Source: Polaribacter filamentus
GTDB taxonomy: Bacteria > Bacteroidota > Bacteroidia > Flavobacteriales > Flavobacteriaceae
Direction of reading: 5' to 3'
Assembly (NCBI RefSeq): GCF_002943715.1
Contig: NZ_MQUA01000004.1
Span: 186,001-250,000, forward strand
Length of the DNA: 64,000 bases
Position numbers and translations under genes: made by a program. Positions 44,464 through 54,595 of the stretch are shown piece after piece. The notes beneath the pieces are model-generated. The model searched no databases. It was given only the letters and a program-made list of their open reading frames with translations, and was not told the origin of the DNA. Position 1 is the first letter of the stretch, and the number at the start of each line of letters is the position of its first letter.

Positions 44464-47400
44464 TTAAAAACTAACATTGATACCCAATGAATATCTACGT
44501 TGATAAGGGTATTGATATCCACTTGTTTCTGTACGTCCTGGGCTGTATCCGGGGTTCAATCGATTATCGATATCCGAAATAGATTCAGGATCAAAAAAAT
44601 CAGCCACTTCAGACCATTCAAAAAGGTTATCTCCACTAAAATAGACTCTAAAAGAAGCAATTCCGATTCGATTTGAAAACGTCTTAGGTAAAGTATAACC
44701 AAAGGTGATATTCTTTAACCTTAAATAAGCAGCGTTTAATAAGTATTTAGATTGAGGTATTGCTAAACCTTTAGCTTCGTCTATACGCTCTCCTAAATTT
44801 CGGTCAGCTAACCAGGCTTGAGCTACAGGGTAATTTGCATTGGTATTTGCATGAGCCAAACCGGCATCTATATAAGCTTGAGAATGTTGTGCCATAAGTT
44901 CTGGGGAATCATCTGATGCTCTATAATAGTCGTTTAAGTGTGCATAACCACCAGCATAAGGTTGTTGGTAAAAGCCCCAGTATAAGTAATCTTTTGGGTA
45001 ATAATCTCTTTTGCCAACACCTTGCAGAAATAGGCCTAGATCAAAATTATTCCAATCTAAATTTAAGTTAAAACCAAAACGAAATCTTGGCATCATATTA
45101 CCAATTACACTAGCGTCTTTAGGGTCGTCTGCACTAGTACCTAGTTCTATAACACCATTGCCATCTAAATCTTTATATTTTGGCCAACCTTCTACAATTG
45201 TTAATGCACCCCAAGGTATTAAAGAGGTTTGATCTAAAGCGTCTATTTCATCTTGAGATTCAAAAAGTCCGTCTGAGGTAAGTCCCCAAATTTCACCAAG
45301 TTCCATACCTTCTCTAAATTGCATAAGGCTGTTATTAGGGTTATCAAAACTTGTAATGTAAGAACGGCTATCACTTAAATTAAATCGAGCATTTACCCCC
45401 AAAGGTTTTTCAGTTCCATAACTATTTTGATACGCAATGGAAAGTTCCCAACCATTAGTTTTTAAATTTGCTGCATTTTGTAACGGTTCACTAGCACCAA
45501 TTACGCCAGGTAGCTCTTTACCTAAAGTTAGCATATCTTTCGTGTCTCTTCGATAAATATCAAAAGTGGCTTTAATTTTATTATTTAAAAAACCAAGATC
45601 TACACCAAAGTTACGAGTGGTTACTTTCTCCCAAGAATAATTGTCGGAAACGAGTGATGGTGAATTGATCATTAAAGGCAATGCACCGTCTACAATGTAA
45701 CCACCATTAGTGGCAGACATAAAAGGTATATAATCGAATGGGTTTACATCTTGGTTTCCCAAAGTACCATAAGAGCCTCTCAATTTTAAAAGACTAAGGG
45801 TAGGGCTTACCTTATCCATAAAACTTTCTTTGGATATATTCCATGCTGCAGAAACCGATGGAAAGAATCCAAATCGTTTGTCTTTAGGGAATTTAGAAGA
45901 ACCATCATAACGTCCATTTAATTCTACGATATAGCGATTTTTATATATATAATTGGCTCTGTAAAACAAACCTCTAACAGCCCAACTGTAAATGTTTTGG
46001 GAAGCTTCAATATTTCCCGTAGCCAATTGAATAGTTGGTAATGAAGCAGAAATAACACCATCTCTATTTAAATAAGTATATTCATTTCTTAGATCTTCTT
46101 GATTATAACCTCCTAAAAGTGTAATATCATGATCATCGTTTAAGGTTTTGGTAAAAGTTCCATAAACGTTTAATACACTATATTTTCTTTCTCCAAATCC
46201 TTTCCAAACTTGGTTTATACCTTCTTCTCTAATATCGTCTTCTGCAAATCCAATTTTATACTTGGTATAATTGGCGTCATAATTCTGATTTTCTTGCTCA
46301 TAAGTATACTCTGTATTAATTTTAAAAATATCTTTTACCAACCAAGCTTGGGCTGTAAAATTAGTTCTAAAAGTACTGGTTACATCTTTTTCTTCTCCAC
46401 CATTTACTAATTGAGCTGCCATTCTACCTACACCTGTATTTGTCCAGGTACCATCTGGATTTTCATTGTATTCGTAAGTATTAAAATTGTAAATACTAGT
46501 AATGTCAAAATAAGATGGGCTTTTGCGAGTACCCATAATAAATGAGGTATTATAACCAAAGCTTAACCAATCGTTTATGTCGGCATTTAATTTTGCTCTC
46601 AAACCAGTTCTAGTATAATAATCCTCGGCTAATTGTAATGCTCCATTATCTTTATTGGTAGAAGCTGAAACAAAATAGTTTAGTTTTTCATTTCCTCCGC
46701 TAATACTAACATTATGATTGGAAGAAAAGGTAGTATTTGATAAGAAGTATTCAGACCAATCTTTATTACCCATATATTCCCACATTCCAGTTGTGCTATT
46801 TGCTCTTACACCTGCAGTTTCGCTAGGATTGTTGCTTCGTTCTTTTGCCCATTGCCATTGGTCGTCTGTAAAAAATTGATTATCCCAAGGGGTGTTGCCA
46901 GAAAACGTTTTTTGCAATCGCATGTAAATATAAGGATCGCTAATCTTTTGAGGTAAAACCGTAGGTGTGCCTACAGACATAAAATTATTATAGGTGATTT
47001 TAGTCTTACCCTTAGATCCATTTCTCGTGGTTACCAATATAACCCCAAACGCTGCTCTACTTCCATAAATAGCAGAAGAGGCAGCATCTTTAAGTACAGA
47101 TATATTTTCTATATCTTCTGGTGCAATTTGGTTTAAGTAAGAAACGTCTGATGGGATATTGTCTATAAGAATTAAAGGTTCACCACCATTTATAGAGGTA
47201 AAACCACGCACATTTATTTTTGGATTAGATCCAGGAGCTCCATTGGTAAAATCAATATTAAGACCTGGCGAAACTCCTTGCAGACCCTGAGTAATGTTGC
47301 TTAAAGGTCTGGTAGACAATTGATCTATAGAAACTGAATTTACAGCTCCTGATAAGTTCATTTTCTTTTGTTTACCAAAACCTACAATAACTATTTCGTC

Positions 47401-47694
47401 TAAAGATTGTAAATCTTCGTCGAGCATAATATTGATTAAATCTTGATTTCCAACCAAAATAGTTTGGGTAACAAAGCCTAAATAACTAAATTTTAATTCT
47501 TGTGTTGCTTTGGCATTAATTTCATATTTACCGTCATAATCGGTAATAACTCCTGTTAATGTACCGAGTATGGTAACAGAAACACCTGGTATGGGTTCAT
47601 TAGTACTATCAGTAACGCGTCCAGTAATTCGTTGCTGTGCAAATCCGAAGGAGCTAATGATTAAGAATAACAATAATAATTGATGTTTTTTCAT
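44464..47694 (-). CDS. SusC-like TonB-dependent transporter
   Basis: 1076 residues with a signal peptide ending FGFAQ, a carboxypeptidase-like domain (RITGRVTDSTNEPIPGVSV), a TonB-box/plug region (SLDEIVIVGFG, GLQGVSPGLNI, NVRGFTSING, LKDAASSAIYGSRAAFGVI) and a barrel ending in LGINVSF. Intact. It imports ligands captured by the SusD encoded next. Confidence 0.96.
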   Translation of the reverse strand: MKKHQLLLLFLIISSFGFAQQRITGRVTDSTNEPIPGVSVTILGTLTGVITDYDGKYEINAKATQELKFSYLGFVTQTILVGNQDLINIMLDEDLQSLDEIVIVGFGKQKKMNLSGAVNSVSIDQLSTRPLSNITQGLQGVSPGLNIDFTNGAPGSNPKINVRGFTSINGGEPLILIDNIPSDVSYLNQIAPEDIENISVLKDAASSAIYGSRAAFGVILVTTRNGSKGKTKITYNNFMSVGTPTVLPQKISDPYIYMRLQKTFSGNTPWDNQFFTDDQWQWAKERSNNPSETAGVRANSTTGMWEYMGNKDWSEYFLSNTTFSSNHNVSISGGNEKLNYFVSASTNKDNGALQLAEDYYTRTGLRAKLNADINDWLSFGYNTSFIMGTRKSPSYFDITSIYNFNTYEYNENPDGTWTNTGVGRMAAQLVNGGEEKDVTSTFRTNFTAQAWLVKDIFKINTEYTYEQENQNYDANYTKYKIGFAEDDIREEGINQVWKGFGERKYSVLNVYGTFTKTLNDDHDITLLGGYNQEDLRNEYTYLNRDGVISASLPTIQLATGNIEASQNIYSWAVRGLFYRANYIYKNRYIVELNGRYDGSSKFPKDKRFGFFPSVSAAWNISKESFMDKVSPTLSLLKLRGSYGTLGNQDVNPFDYIPFMSATNGGYIVDGALPLMINSPSLVSDNYSWEKVTTRNFGVDLGFLNNKIKATFDIYRRDTKDMLTLGKELPGVIGASEPLQNAANLKTNGWELSIAYQNSYGTEKPLGVNARFNLSDSRSYITSFDNPNNSLMQFREGMELGEIWGLTSDGLFESQDEIDALDQTSLIPWGALTIVEGWPKYKDLDGNGVIELGTSADDPKDASVIGNMMPRFRFGFNLNLDWNNFDLGLFLQGVGKRDYYPKDYLYWGFYQQPYAGGYAHLNDYYRASDDSPELMAQHSQAYIDAGLAHANTNANYPVAQAWLADRNLGERIDEAKGLAIPQSKYLLNAAYLRLKNITFGYTLPKTFSNRIGIASFRVYFSGDNLFEWSEVADFFDPESISDIDNRLNPGYSPGRTETSGYQYPYQRRYSLGINVSF

Positions 47695-47720
47695 AATTAG
47701 GTTATAGTTGGTTTAGTAGA

Positions 47721-48959
47721 TTATTTGTTGATCCAATAATTTAAAGTGGTGTTTTCTGTTTCTAGAACCACTTTATAAAAATTTGATTCAATACTTTTAA
47801 TAACAGTTTGGTAGCTTTCCTTTGTTACCTCTACTTCTCCCAAATAAGTATAGGCATCAGTTCCTTTAGTAGTAGCTAAATTGGTGGGACTGATATAAAT
47901 TTTGGCTTTCTCTTGGTGGTTTTGTAAGGCTTTCCAAGTAAGAAAAAGGGTATCCTCCTCAATTTTTGCACTAAGATTCATAGCATGTACAGGCTCCATT
48001 AGAGAAACACCATCCAATTCTCTTTTTATATTTTTAGGTACGTTTATATCTAAAAAATCTATGATTGTTGGGCAAATATCTACAATAGCAGGAGTTTCAT
48101 TTTTAAAATAAGAATTAGTGTTATTTTTATTCGTAAGAATCCAAGTACTGCGTTCTCTTGCACTTTGTCCTCCGTGGTCCTTGCCGTCTTTAAGACTTCT
48201 ACCATGGTCCGTTGTTACAACAAATAGCCAATCTTCATTAGTGTTTTTCTGACGCTGTGTAACTGCATCATAAATTTGTCCAATCAAACCATCCTCAAAA
48301 GTAACTGCCGCATTAAAATGAGGACCATCTCCATATTCGTGCCCTATATCATCTGTATATTCAAGGTAAATCCAAGAAATATCTGGCGCTTCTTCTAAAA
48401 TGGTTTTAGAGGCTTCTTTTGCCACGTGAACATCGATCAATTTCATAAAGTTTCCATACTTATCATGAGGATAATTGATAGTATCGTATTCTAAACCATC
48501 ATAAGCGTAATCTACTTTTATACGATCTGTTGCTTCAAGACCGTCTCCTACTAATTTAGTTCGATTATCTAACCAAGAAGAAAAAACAGCAATAGTACCT
48601 TTTGGGTTGTAATCTTTATACAACCTAAAAATACTCGGATAACTATAATTTGGGTTTTTTATAGAATTGCCATAAACATTATGTTTATTGGCCCAAGTTC
48701 CTGTTAGCAAACTATTGTAGCCTACTGCTGAAATTGTAGGTGTTTTTCTATAGTCTTCAGCAGTACCACCAACATAGGCCTCTGTAAGGTTACCTGCCTT
48801 ACCAATACGATCTATATGTGGTGTAGCAGCGGTTTGTAATTGGTCGTAAGAGATACCATCAACAATAATAAAAACTACCTTTTTAGAGCGGTTTAAATCA
48901 GAGTTTTGTCCGCACAAAATAAACGGAAACAGTAAAAAAGTGTAGTACAGTAGTTTCAT
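47721..48959 (-). CDS. Alkaline-phosphatase-superfamily phosphodiesterase (NPP-like), secreted
   Basis: 412 residues with a signal peptide (about 1-17). Metal and catalytic motifs: FIIVDGISYDQL (metal Asp), TPTISAVGYNSLLTG (likely Thr nucleophile), DDIGHEYGDG and TTDHGRSLKDGKDHGG (metal Asp/His). The family (type I phosphodiesterase/nucleotide pyrophosphatase) hydrolyses phosphodiesters. A C-terminal fibronectin-like segment (~320-412, LTWKALQNHQEKAKIYISP) is appended. It is the first gene of the operon with susC/susD (26-bp gap) and divergent from tetR. It would release phosphate or a phosphosugar from an imported or surface substrate. Confidence 0.88.
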   Translation of the reverse strand: MKLLYYTFLLFPFILCGQNSDLNRSKKVVFIIVDGISYDQLQTAATPHIDRIGKAGNLTEAYVGGTAEDYRKTPTISAVGYNSLLTGTWANKHNVYGNSIKNPNYSYPSIFRLYKDYNPKGTIAVFSSWLDNRTKLVGDGLEATDRIKVDYAYDGLEYDTINYPHDKYGNFMKLIDVHVAKEASKTILEEAPDISWIYLEYTDDIGHEYGDGPHFNAAVTFEDGLIGQIYDAVTQRQKNTNEDWLFVVTTDHGRSLKDGKDHGGQSARERSTWILTNKNNTNSYFKNETPAIVDICPTIIDFLDINVPKNIKRELDGVSLMEPVHAMNLSAKIEEDTLFLTWKALQNHQEKAKIYISPTNLATTKGTDAYTYLGEVEVTKESYQTVIKSIESNFYKVVLETENTTLNYWINK

Positions 48960-49007
48960 TATCTATATTTTTGCGGTAAATGTAATGCAGTAAAATATAG
49001 ATTGACC

Positions 49008-49019
49008 AACTGTTCAATT
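49008..49019. promoter_or_regulatory. Candidate TetR operator 1
   Basis: AACTGTTCAATT, a near-perfect AATTG-NN-CAATT palindrome, 49 bp upstream of the phosphodiesterase start and in its promoter region. It matches the site at 49221. Apart from these sites the 386-bp gap 48960-49345 shows no other feature. Confidence 0.45.
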
Positions 49020-49220
49020 AATAAATGTTTAACTAAACTTTAACTGTTTGTTACCAAGTTTTTAGGAGTGTGAATAAACTGTTACTAAGCATAATTTATA
49101 AGAGGTAACATCAATAATGAACTAAAAACAAAGGCATTAATTTATAGTTAATAATTAATAAGAGTAGTGGTGTTTTTATGGCAAAATTGAAACCAATAAT
49201 GATTAAAGAATCAAAAAATA

Positions 49221-49232
49221 AATTGAACAATT
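49221..49232. promoter_or_regulatory. Candidate TetR operator 2
   Basis: Perfect palindrome AATTG-AA-CAATT, 113 bp before the tetR start. Two such sites in one divergent gap suggest control of both directions by the TetR protein. Confidence 0.45.
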
Positions 49233-49345
49233 ATTAAGTTAAAAAAAAGGCAAGAAAACTTTAAGTATAGGTTAAGTAAATTTTTTAGCTTAAATTCAAT
49301 AAATAATTCTTTAAGAATAAGTATTTTCGTTGCATAATTGCAAAC

Positions 49346-49954
49346 ATGGGAAGAAGTAATTTAACCAATCAAAGACAGAAAGAAATTACAATAGCTTTTT
49401 ACGAAGTAGCTAAAAAAGTAGGCCTAGAAAATGCATCCATTGCTAAGGTGGCAGATAAAATGGGTATTAGTAAAGGATTAATTATGCATTACTTTGCTAC
49501 TAAAGAGAGCTTAATATTTGCACTTTATGAGCAGATTTTAGAACGCTATTTAAACTTTGTGGTTGCAGAAAAGTATTTAAATATTGCCAGCAAAAAGGAA
49601 TTAGTCGTTTACATTAGTTCTTTGTTTTCTAGAGAATGGAATCTCTATATTGATGACGGTGTTTTTTATAGTTTCTATGCCTTAATTTATCAAAATGATC
49701 AAGTAAGTGCGCTTTATAGCGAATTTTTAAAAACGTTAAGAAACGGAATTGCAACTATTTTACAGAATTGTAAAGATAAAAACATAATTTATAATTCGGA
49801 CGTTCTACAAAGTTCAAATATTTTATATGCTATGATCGATGGTGCTTATTTTCAATTAGGAGCACATATAAATAATAAGGAAACTTATAATAAAGAAGCA
49901 GAGCTATTTATAAATCACGCTTTAGGTTTGCTAGATTTTGCTGATTTCGATTGA
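49346..49954 (+). CDS. TetR/AcrR family transcriptional regulator
   Basis: 202 residues. N-terminal helix-turn-helix IAFYEVAKKVGLENASIAKV and ADKMGISKGLIMHYFATKES (about 14-55), then the all-helical ligand-binding domain. It is divergently placed from the phosphodiesterase-susCD operon with two candidate operators between, and so is the likely local repressor of that operon and of itself. Its ligand is unknown. A TATTTTCG element just upstream (49320-49327) is close to the Bacteroidota -7 box. Confidence 0.9.
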   Translation: MGRSNLTNQRQKEITIAFYEVAKKVGLENASIAKVADKMGISKGLIMHYFATKESLIFALYEQILERYLNFVVAEKYLNIASKKELVVYISSLFSREWNLYIDDGVFYSFYALIYQNDQVSALYSEFLKTLRNGIATILQNCKDKNIIYNSDVLQSSNILYAMIDGAYFQLGAHINNKETYNKEAELFINHALGLLDFADFD

Positions 49955-50184
49955 TTTATTTTTAATTTAATAGTGGTAAAAAGTGCTATAATTCCCCACG
50001 CAGCATTCACCGTCAATGAGGGATAGTCATTTATCCCTAAAGCATTACATACCAAACAAATTGCACCAAAAGCATTTAGCCAATGATAGGTAGTCTTTTT
50101 GGCGCATAATACCTCAAGACTCAATAAAAAATAAGCCACAATAAAAATTACAACTCCAAGCCAGCCAACAATTGAGTAAAACAT
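49915..50184 (-). CDS. CBU_0592-like small membrane protein
   Basis: 89 residues with three hydrophobic helices: SIVGWLGVVIFIVAYFLLSL, WLNAFGAICLVCNALGI and LTVNAAWGIIALFTTIKL, then a Lys/Ser-rich tail. The pattern fits the short CBU_0592-like membrane family, whose function is unknown. Its 3' end overlaps the 3' end of tetR by 40 bp in convergent orientation. Confidence 0.7.
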   Translation of the reverse strand: MFYSIVGWLGVVIFIVAYFLLSLEVLCAKKTTYHWLNAFGAICLVCNALGINDYPSLTVNAAWGIIALFTTIKLKINQSKSAKSSKPKA

Positions 50185-50267
50185 TTTTTTTGCTAAATAT
50201 AAAGGCTATTTTTTAAATTTACTAATTATTTTAAGAACATAAATAGACGGTTTTCCATTTAAACCCA

Positions 50268-50434
50268 CTGGCGCGGATTTGGAATCCGTGCCCATTCCAA
50301 TGATGAAATTGCAATCTATTTTATAATCCCTTTTTTAGTGATTCCGTTTGCAGCTTTCCTGTGTCGATACAATATGCTTGACCTGATTGCATCCGCGCAA
50401 ACGTTGTCTAAAGAACATATCCAAGCGATCGGGT
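50268..50434. repeat. REP-doublet-like repeat, copy 2
   Basis: Counterpart of 42058-42226, with the same GGCGCGGATTTGGAATC start and AAGCGATCGGG end. The inner inverted partner here is TTGCATCCGCGC, partly decayed. The remaining gap to 50757 holds no recognisable gene, only AT-rich sequence with an ending like other non-autonomous repeats (AACACCGTTAGTCGAAAAG at 50701-50719). Confidence 0.65.
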
Positions 50435-50757
50435 CTTTTGTTTTAAGAGTATTAGGCTACCCAAAATTTAGTTTGTAACAAAAGCAATAAACCACTGTAT
50501 TTTCTGTTGTTCCGTGCACCTCTGCAAGTTTAGAGTTTTACTATTCTATAGGTATTTGCACTTTACAGCTTGTCTTTTCGCAAACTCAAATACAACTATA
50601 AAAAGCAATCTTTGTTATTGTTTTCATAAAACACAAAACTTCCCAAAGCTAAGTTACATAATGCGCGGCTATAGCTACATCCGTTCACTTTCTGTCCTAT
50701 AACACCGTTAGTCGAAAAGTAAAAGCTTAAAAGGGAGAAAATAATGGCACGCAAATT

Positions 50758-52034
50758 AAGACCGTTGCAAGGAAGTACCTAATAAAAAGCACAAAAATAA
50801 CACGTTATTATTTATGTTAAATATATGATTGTAAGTATATTAAGTTGTAAATTTAGTGTATGAAAATACAAAAACAACCAACTTTAGCCGATAGCATTTG
50901 TGATTTACGAGCAAGAAAAATTAAAAAGACATTTTTCACCCAAATAAACACCCTTATCGATTGGGATACGATCTCTATCCTAATAAATAATGATTATTTA
51001 AAAGGAAAAAGTGCCACTGGCAAGCCTTCTTATGATGGGACATTACTTTTTAAAATGTGTCTTTTACAAAGTTGGTATGGTTTAAGCGATTATGAAGTTG
51101 AAGACCGAATAAATGACAGTCTTTCCTTTAGTTATTTTTGTGGGATGACCATTGAACAGGTTGCTCCAGATCATAGTACTTTAAGTAGGTTTAGAACCGC
51201 ATTAACCAAAACACAAACCTTCGAAAAATTATTTACCTCCATAAACAAACAGCTAGAAGCACATAATATCATTGTAAAAACAGGTTTAATAATAGACGCT
51301 AGTGTAATAGATACGCCACTTAGACCAAAAGGAAAAACAAATTTTAAGGTAACCGAAGACCGCTGTGCAGACCAAGTAGAAGTACACAAAGAATATCCAG
51401 ATAGTGTCGATAAAGAGGGTACTTGGTTAAAGAAAAGAGGAAAGTACCATTTTGGGTTTAAAAAGCATCATGTAACGGATAACGAAGGACTTGTTCTAGG
51501 AGTACTAACCACAACTGCCAGCAAAAATGAGATTGCAAATTTGGAGGAAGTTCTAGAAACTGTAAATGTGGTATTACCAAAAGACATCCCTCTAAAGGCA
51601 GATAAAGGGTACCAATCAAAGAAAAATGTTGCGATTTTAAAGAAGCGTAATTTAAAGAATCATATCCTTAAAAAGGCGGTAAAAAATAAACCGTTAACAA
51701 AATGGGAAACTAGATTCAATAAATTAATAGGAAAAACAAGGTTTAAAGTAGAACGTACTTTTGGAGGAATAAAATTATGGTTTAAAGGTGGAATTGCAAG
51801 ATACAGAGGGATGAAAAAAATGCATACACAAAATTTGATGGAGGCAATGTGCTACAATTTATATCGAAGTCCAGGGATATTTGCGTCTAATTGTAAAAAT
51901 TAAGGAAAAATGAAGCCTAAAAAAGGCATTTACTCACTTAAAATAGAAAAAAAATAGCATAATCGATGTTTTAGCTAAAAAAAAGGGAACTCTAAAAAGT
52001 AAAATTAATTAAGTTCGCTTTTTGCAACGGTCTT
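50758..52034 (+). mobile_element. IS5-family element, intact (1277 bp), second copy
   Basis: Same ends as the copy at 37473. The direct repeat AAATT flanks it (50753-50757 and 52035-52039). It interrupts a non-coding sequence in which GCAAATTTAAT occurs twice. The gap 52035-52240 after it contains no gene. Confidence 0.93.
50860..51903 (+). CDS. IS5-family transposase
   Basis: 347 residues, identical in sequence to the protein at 37575, with the same DDE residues. The two elements differ only in a few silent or flanking bases, so at least one moved recently. Confidence 0.95.
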   Translation: MKIQKQPTLADSICDLRARKIKKTFFTQINTLIDWDTISILINNDYLKGKSATGKPSYDGTLLFKMCLLQSWYGLSDYEVEDRINDSLSFSYFCGMTIEQVAPDHSTLSRFRTALTKTQTFEKLFTSINKQLEAHNIIVKTGLIIDASVIDTPLRPKGKTNFKVTEDRCADQVEVHKEYPDSVDKEGTWLKKRGKYHFGFKKHHVTDNEGLVLGVLTTTASKNEIANLEEVLETVNVVLPKDIPLKADKGYQSKKNVAILKKRNLKNHILKKAVKNKPLTKWETRFNKLIGKTRFKVERTFGGIKLWFKGGIARYRGMKKMHTQNLMEAMCYNLYRSPGIFASNCKN

Positions 52035-52240
52035 AAATTTAATACCGCAAATTTAATGTACCCTCTTTTTTAAGCTTTGGAATAGATTGAAATTATATAG
52101 GTAGTAAAGGGAGTAGCCCAAATTATTTCATTACTGGCTCTTTTTCTTTAGATTGATGAAATAACCCAAAGGCATTGAAAATAAAGATTACATCACCTTT
52201 TCACCCAAAAATTTTCAATCAATTTTCAATTAATATTTAA

Positions 52241-52495
52241 AAAAAAGTAGCAGATGTTTGTTCAATAAAAAAGAAACTAACTTTTCATTTGGCACGGCAT
52301 ACATTTGGAACAACTGTAACTTTAACTAATGGTGTACCTATTGAAACAGTATCTGAATTATTAGGACATTCACGTATTTCAACAACTCAAATTTATGCTA
52401 AAGTTATTGAAAGAAAAGTGAGTGAAGATATGGCTCTTTTAAGAAAAATAATAATCGAAGGACAATTAAAAAAGACTAAAGTAGATATTAGTTAG
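52241..52495 (+). pseudogene. Tyrosine recombinase C-terminal remnant
   Basis: The frame is open from 52241 without a start codon (a TTG at 52289 is internal). It encodes KKKLTFHLARHTFGTTVTL and PIETVSELLGHSRISTTQIY, with the H-x-x-R box, the LGH box and the Tyr nucleophile, plus about 25 more residues. The N-terminal domain and the first catalytic Arg are absent. The form matches integrases of Bacteroidota mobile elements. It marks the remains of an integrated element beside the second IS5 copy. Confidence 0.8.
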
Positions 52496-52642
52496 TTTTT
52501 TTGATAACATTAAGAGTTTCTTTTAAATACTTTAAATTAATAATTGATCAGCATAGTACAGGATACATTCATAGTGAAATGAGTATAATTTTGAGTAAAA
52601 CAAATAGGTTGTTTTATTTTATTTAACATTTAACATTCAATT

Positions 52643-54474
52643 ATGAAAAAACTTTACTTATTATTATTAATTTTCATTTATCAATTAAGCTATTCGCAAG
52701 ATGTGCTTATTGAAAATCAGGCTGATTTAGATGGCCTAACACCACCTACTACTATAACTGGAAATTTAAGTATTATCTCGGATGGTAGTGATGATATTTT
52801 TGACCTTTCTAATTTAGGAAGCTTGGTTACTATAACAGGAACACTAATTATTCAAAACAATCCAATCTTATCTAATTTAGATGATTTGAGTTCTCTAACG
52901 ACCATATCTGGAGGCACAATAACCATACAAAACAATCAAAATCTTTATAGTTTTTGTGGTTTAAGTAGTGTTACTCCTGCTCCTACTGCAGAAACCATTA
53001 GTGGTAATAGTTTCAATCCAACCTATGCAGATATTGTTGGAGCTAATTGTAAAGCTGCAGATGTAATATATAATGATACAGCCAATGATAGATTTAATAC
53101 ACAAGCAGAAATAGACGCTTTACCAAATGATATTACACATATTACTGACGAGCTGATTATTGGCTTAGATGCAGCTACCAATGACATAACAGATTTATCT
53201 AAATTTTCTAAATTAAGAGATATAGGGGGCGTTTATTGATTCAAAAGAGTCCTTTATTAACAGATTTATCAGGGTTCAGTGCTTTGGAAATTGTAGGTAG
53301 TGCTTCTGCTCAAGAATTTGTTGTTCGAGAAAATGATCTACTTACAACATTAAATGGTTTACAAGCATTAAGAACGGTATCAAAGCGAATCGGAGTTTGG
53401 AGTAATCCAAAACTAGAGACCTTGGAGGGTTTAAATAATTTGAAATTAATAAAAGATAATGTTACTTCTGAATTAATTCGAATAGGTACATCAGGATCTG
53501 CTGGTAATCCATTATTAACAGACTTTTGTGCATTATCAGGAATTATTGATATCATAGGGGCAGCTGTCTTAGATGCAGACCCATTATCATTTATAAATAA
53601 CGAAACTACATTTAATCCAACTTTCACCGATATTTCTAATGGAACCTGTACATCAGTTTTTACAGGTAATTTAACAGTAACAACTCAAGCTGAGGTTGAT
53701 GCACTTCCTATTCAATATACCCATATTACGGGAAGACTTGATATCTTAGGTGGTGGTGGAGATATCAGTAATTTATCTAAATTTTCTGATTTAAAAGATC
53801 TTGGCCGTCGTTTATTGATACAAGACTGTCCTTTGGTGACTGATATGACAGGTTTCAGTTCATTAGAAGCAATAGGAAGTTTAGATGCAAATGAAGAATT
53901 AGTGATACGTAGGATGGATGGGCTTACTACCCTCAATGGCTTACAATCCTTAACATCTGTAGGAAGAAGGGTTGGTGTAAGACAAAACCCTGTTTTAACC
54001 ACTTTGGAGGGGCTTAATAATTTACAGACAATTGGAGAGAATAAAATTAATATTGGTGATGCTGCTTGTGGTGATGATACTTCTCTAGGAAATGCTACCT
54101 TGGTTGATTATTGTGCATTGCAAACTCTTATAACTACTATTGGGTTAAGTACACTGGAAGCAGGAGGTTCTTGTATCTCTGGTAATGCTGCCTACAACCC
54201 AACATTTACTAATATTTCTGGAGGTACTTGTACGTTATCTGTTAACACATTTGCAGAAGAAAGTTTTAGTATATATCCAAACCCTGTTTCTACTATTTTA
54301 ACTATTGAGAGTTTTGAAACATTAGATTCAATTAAAATAATAAACGCTCTAGGAATGGAAGTGCTTAAAACCACAAACACAGCATTAAATATTTCCCATT
54401 TACCAACAGGTTTATATTTTGTTAAAATTAGTGCTGGAAATAAATCTGCTGTAAAGAAAATTATTAAAAATTAA
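52643..54474 (+). pseudogene. Secreted leucine-rich/receptor-L-like repeat protein with T9SS sorting domain, frameshifted
   Basis: Two frames overlap at 53236-53239 and rejoin if one base is changed in the five-G run at 53225-53229. The restored product is about 610 residues. It has a signal peptide (about 1-19), repeats like DLSNLGSLVTITGTLIIQNN and DLSKFSKLRDIGG, then a second and third repeat unit with TTLNGLQALRTV and TTLEGLNNL, and Cys pairs. The C-terminal type A sorting domain (FSIYPNPVSTILTI, GLYFVKISAG) directs export by the type IX system. It is clearly paralogous to the lipoprotein at 60190. It is broken unless the G-run is a sequencing error. Probably a surface binding protein for the nearby SusCD system. 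Confidence 0.8.
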
Positions 54475-54499
54475 CACGTAAGTATCGGTGTAATTAGTT

Positions 54500-54528
54500 A
54501 AAACTGTATCTCCTTGAGATACAGTTTT
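54500..54528 (+). terminator. Intrinsic terminator after the T9SS gene
   Basis: Perfect 13-bp stem AAAACTGTATCTC with GAGATACAGTTTT and a CTT loop, followed by CTTT. It lies 25 bp past the stop codon. Confidence 0.85.
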
Positions 54529-54595
54529 CTTTAAAAAACACAAAGTTAATTCTATCAAGAGCAGCTATTTGTGTCAATATTTATTTTTGTATACT

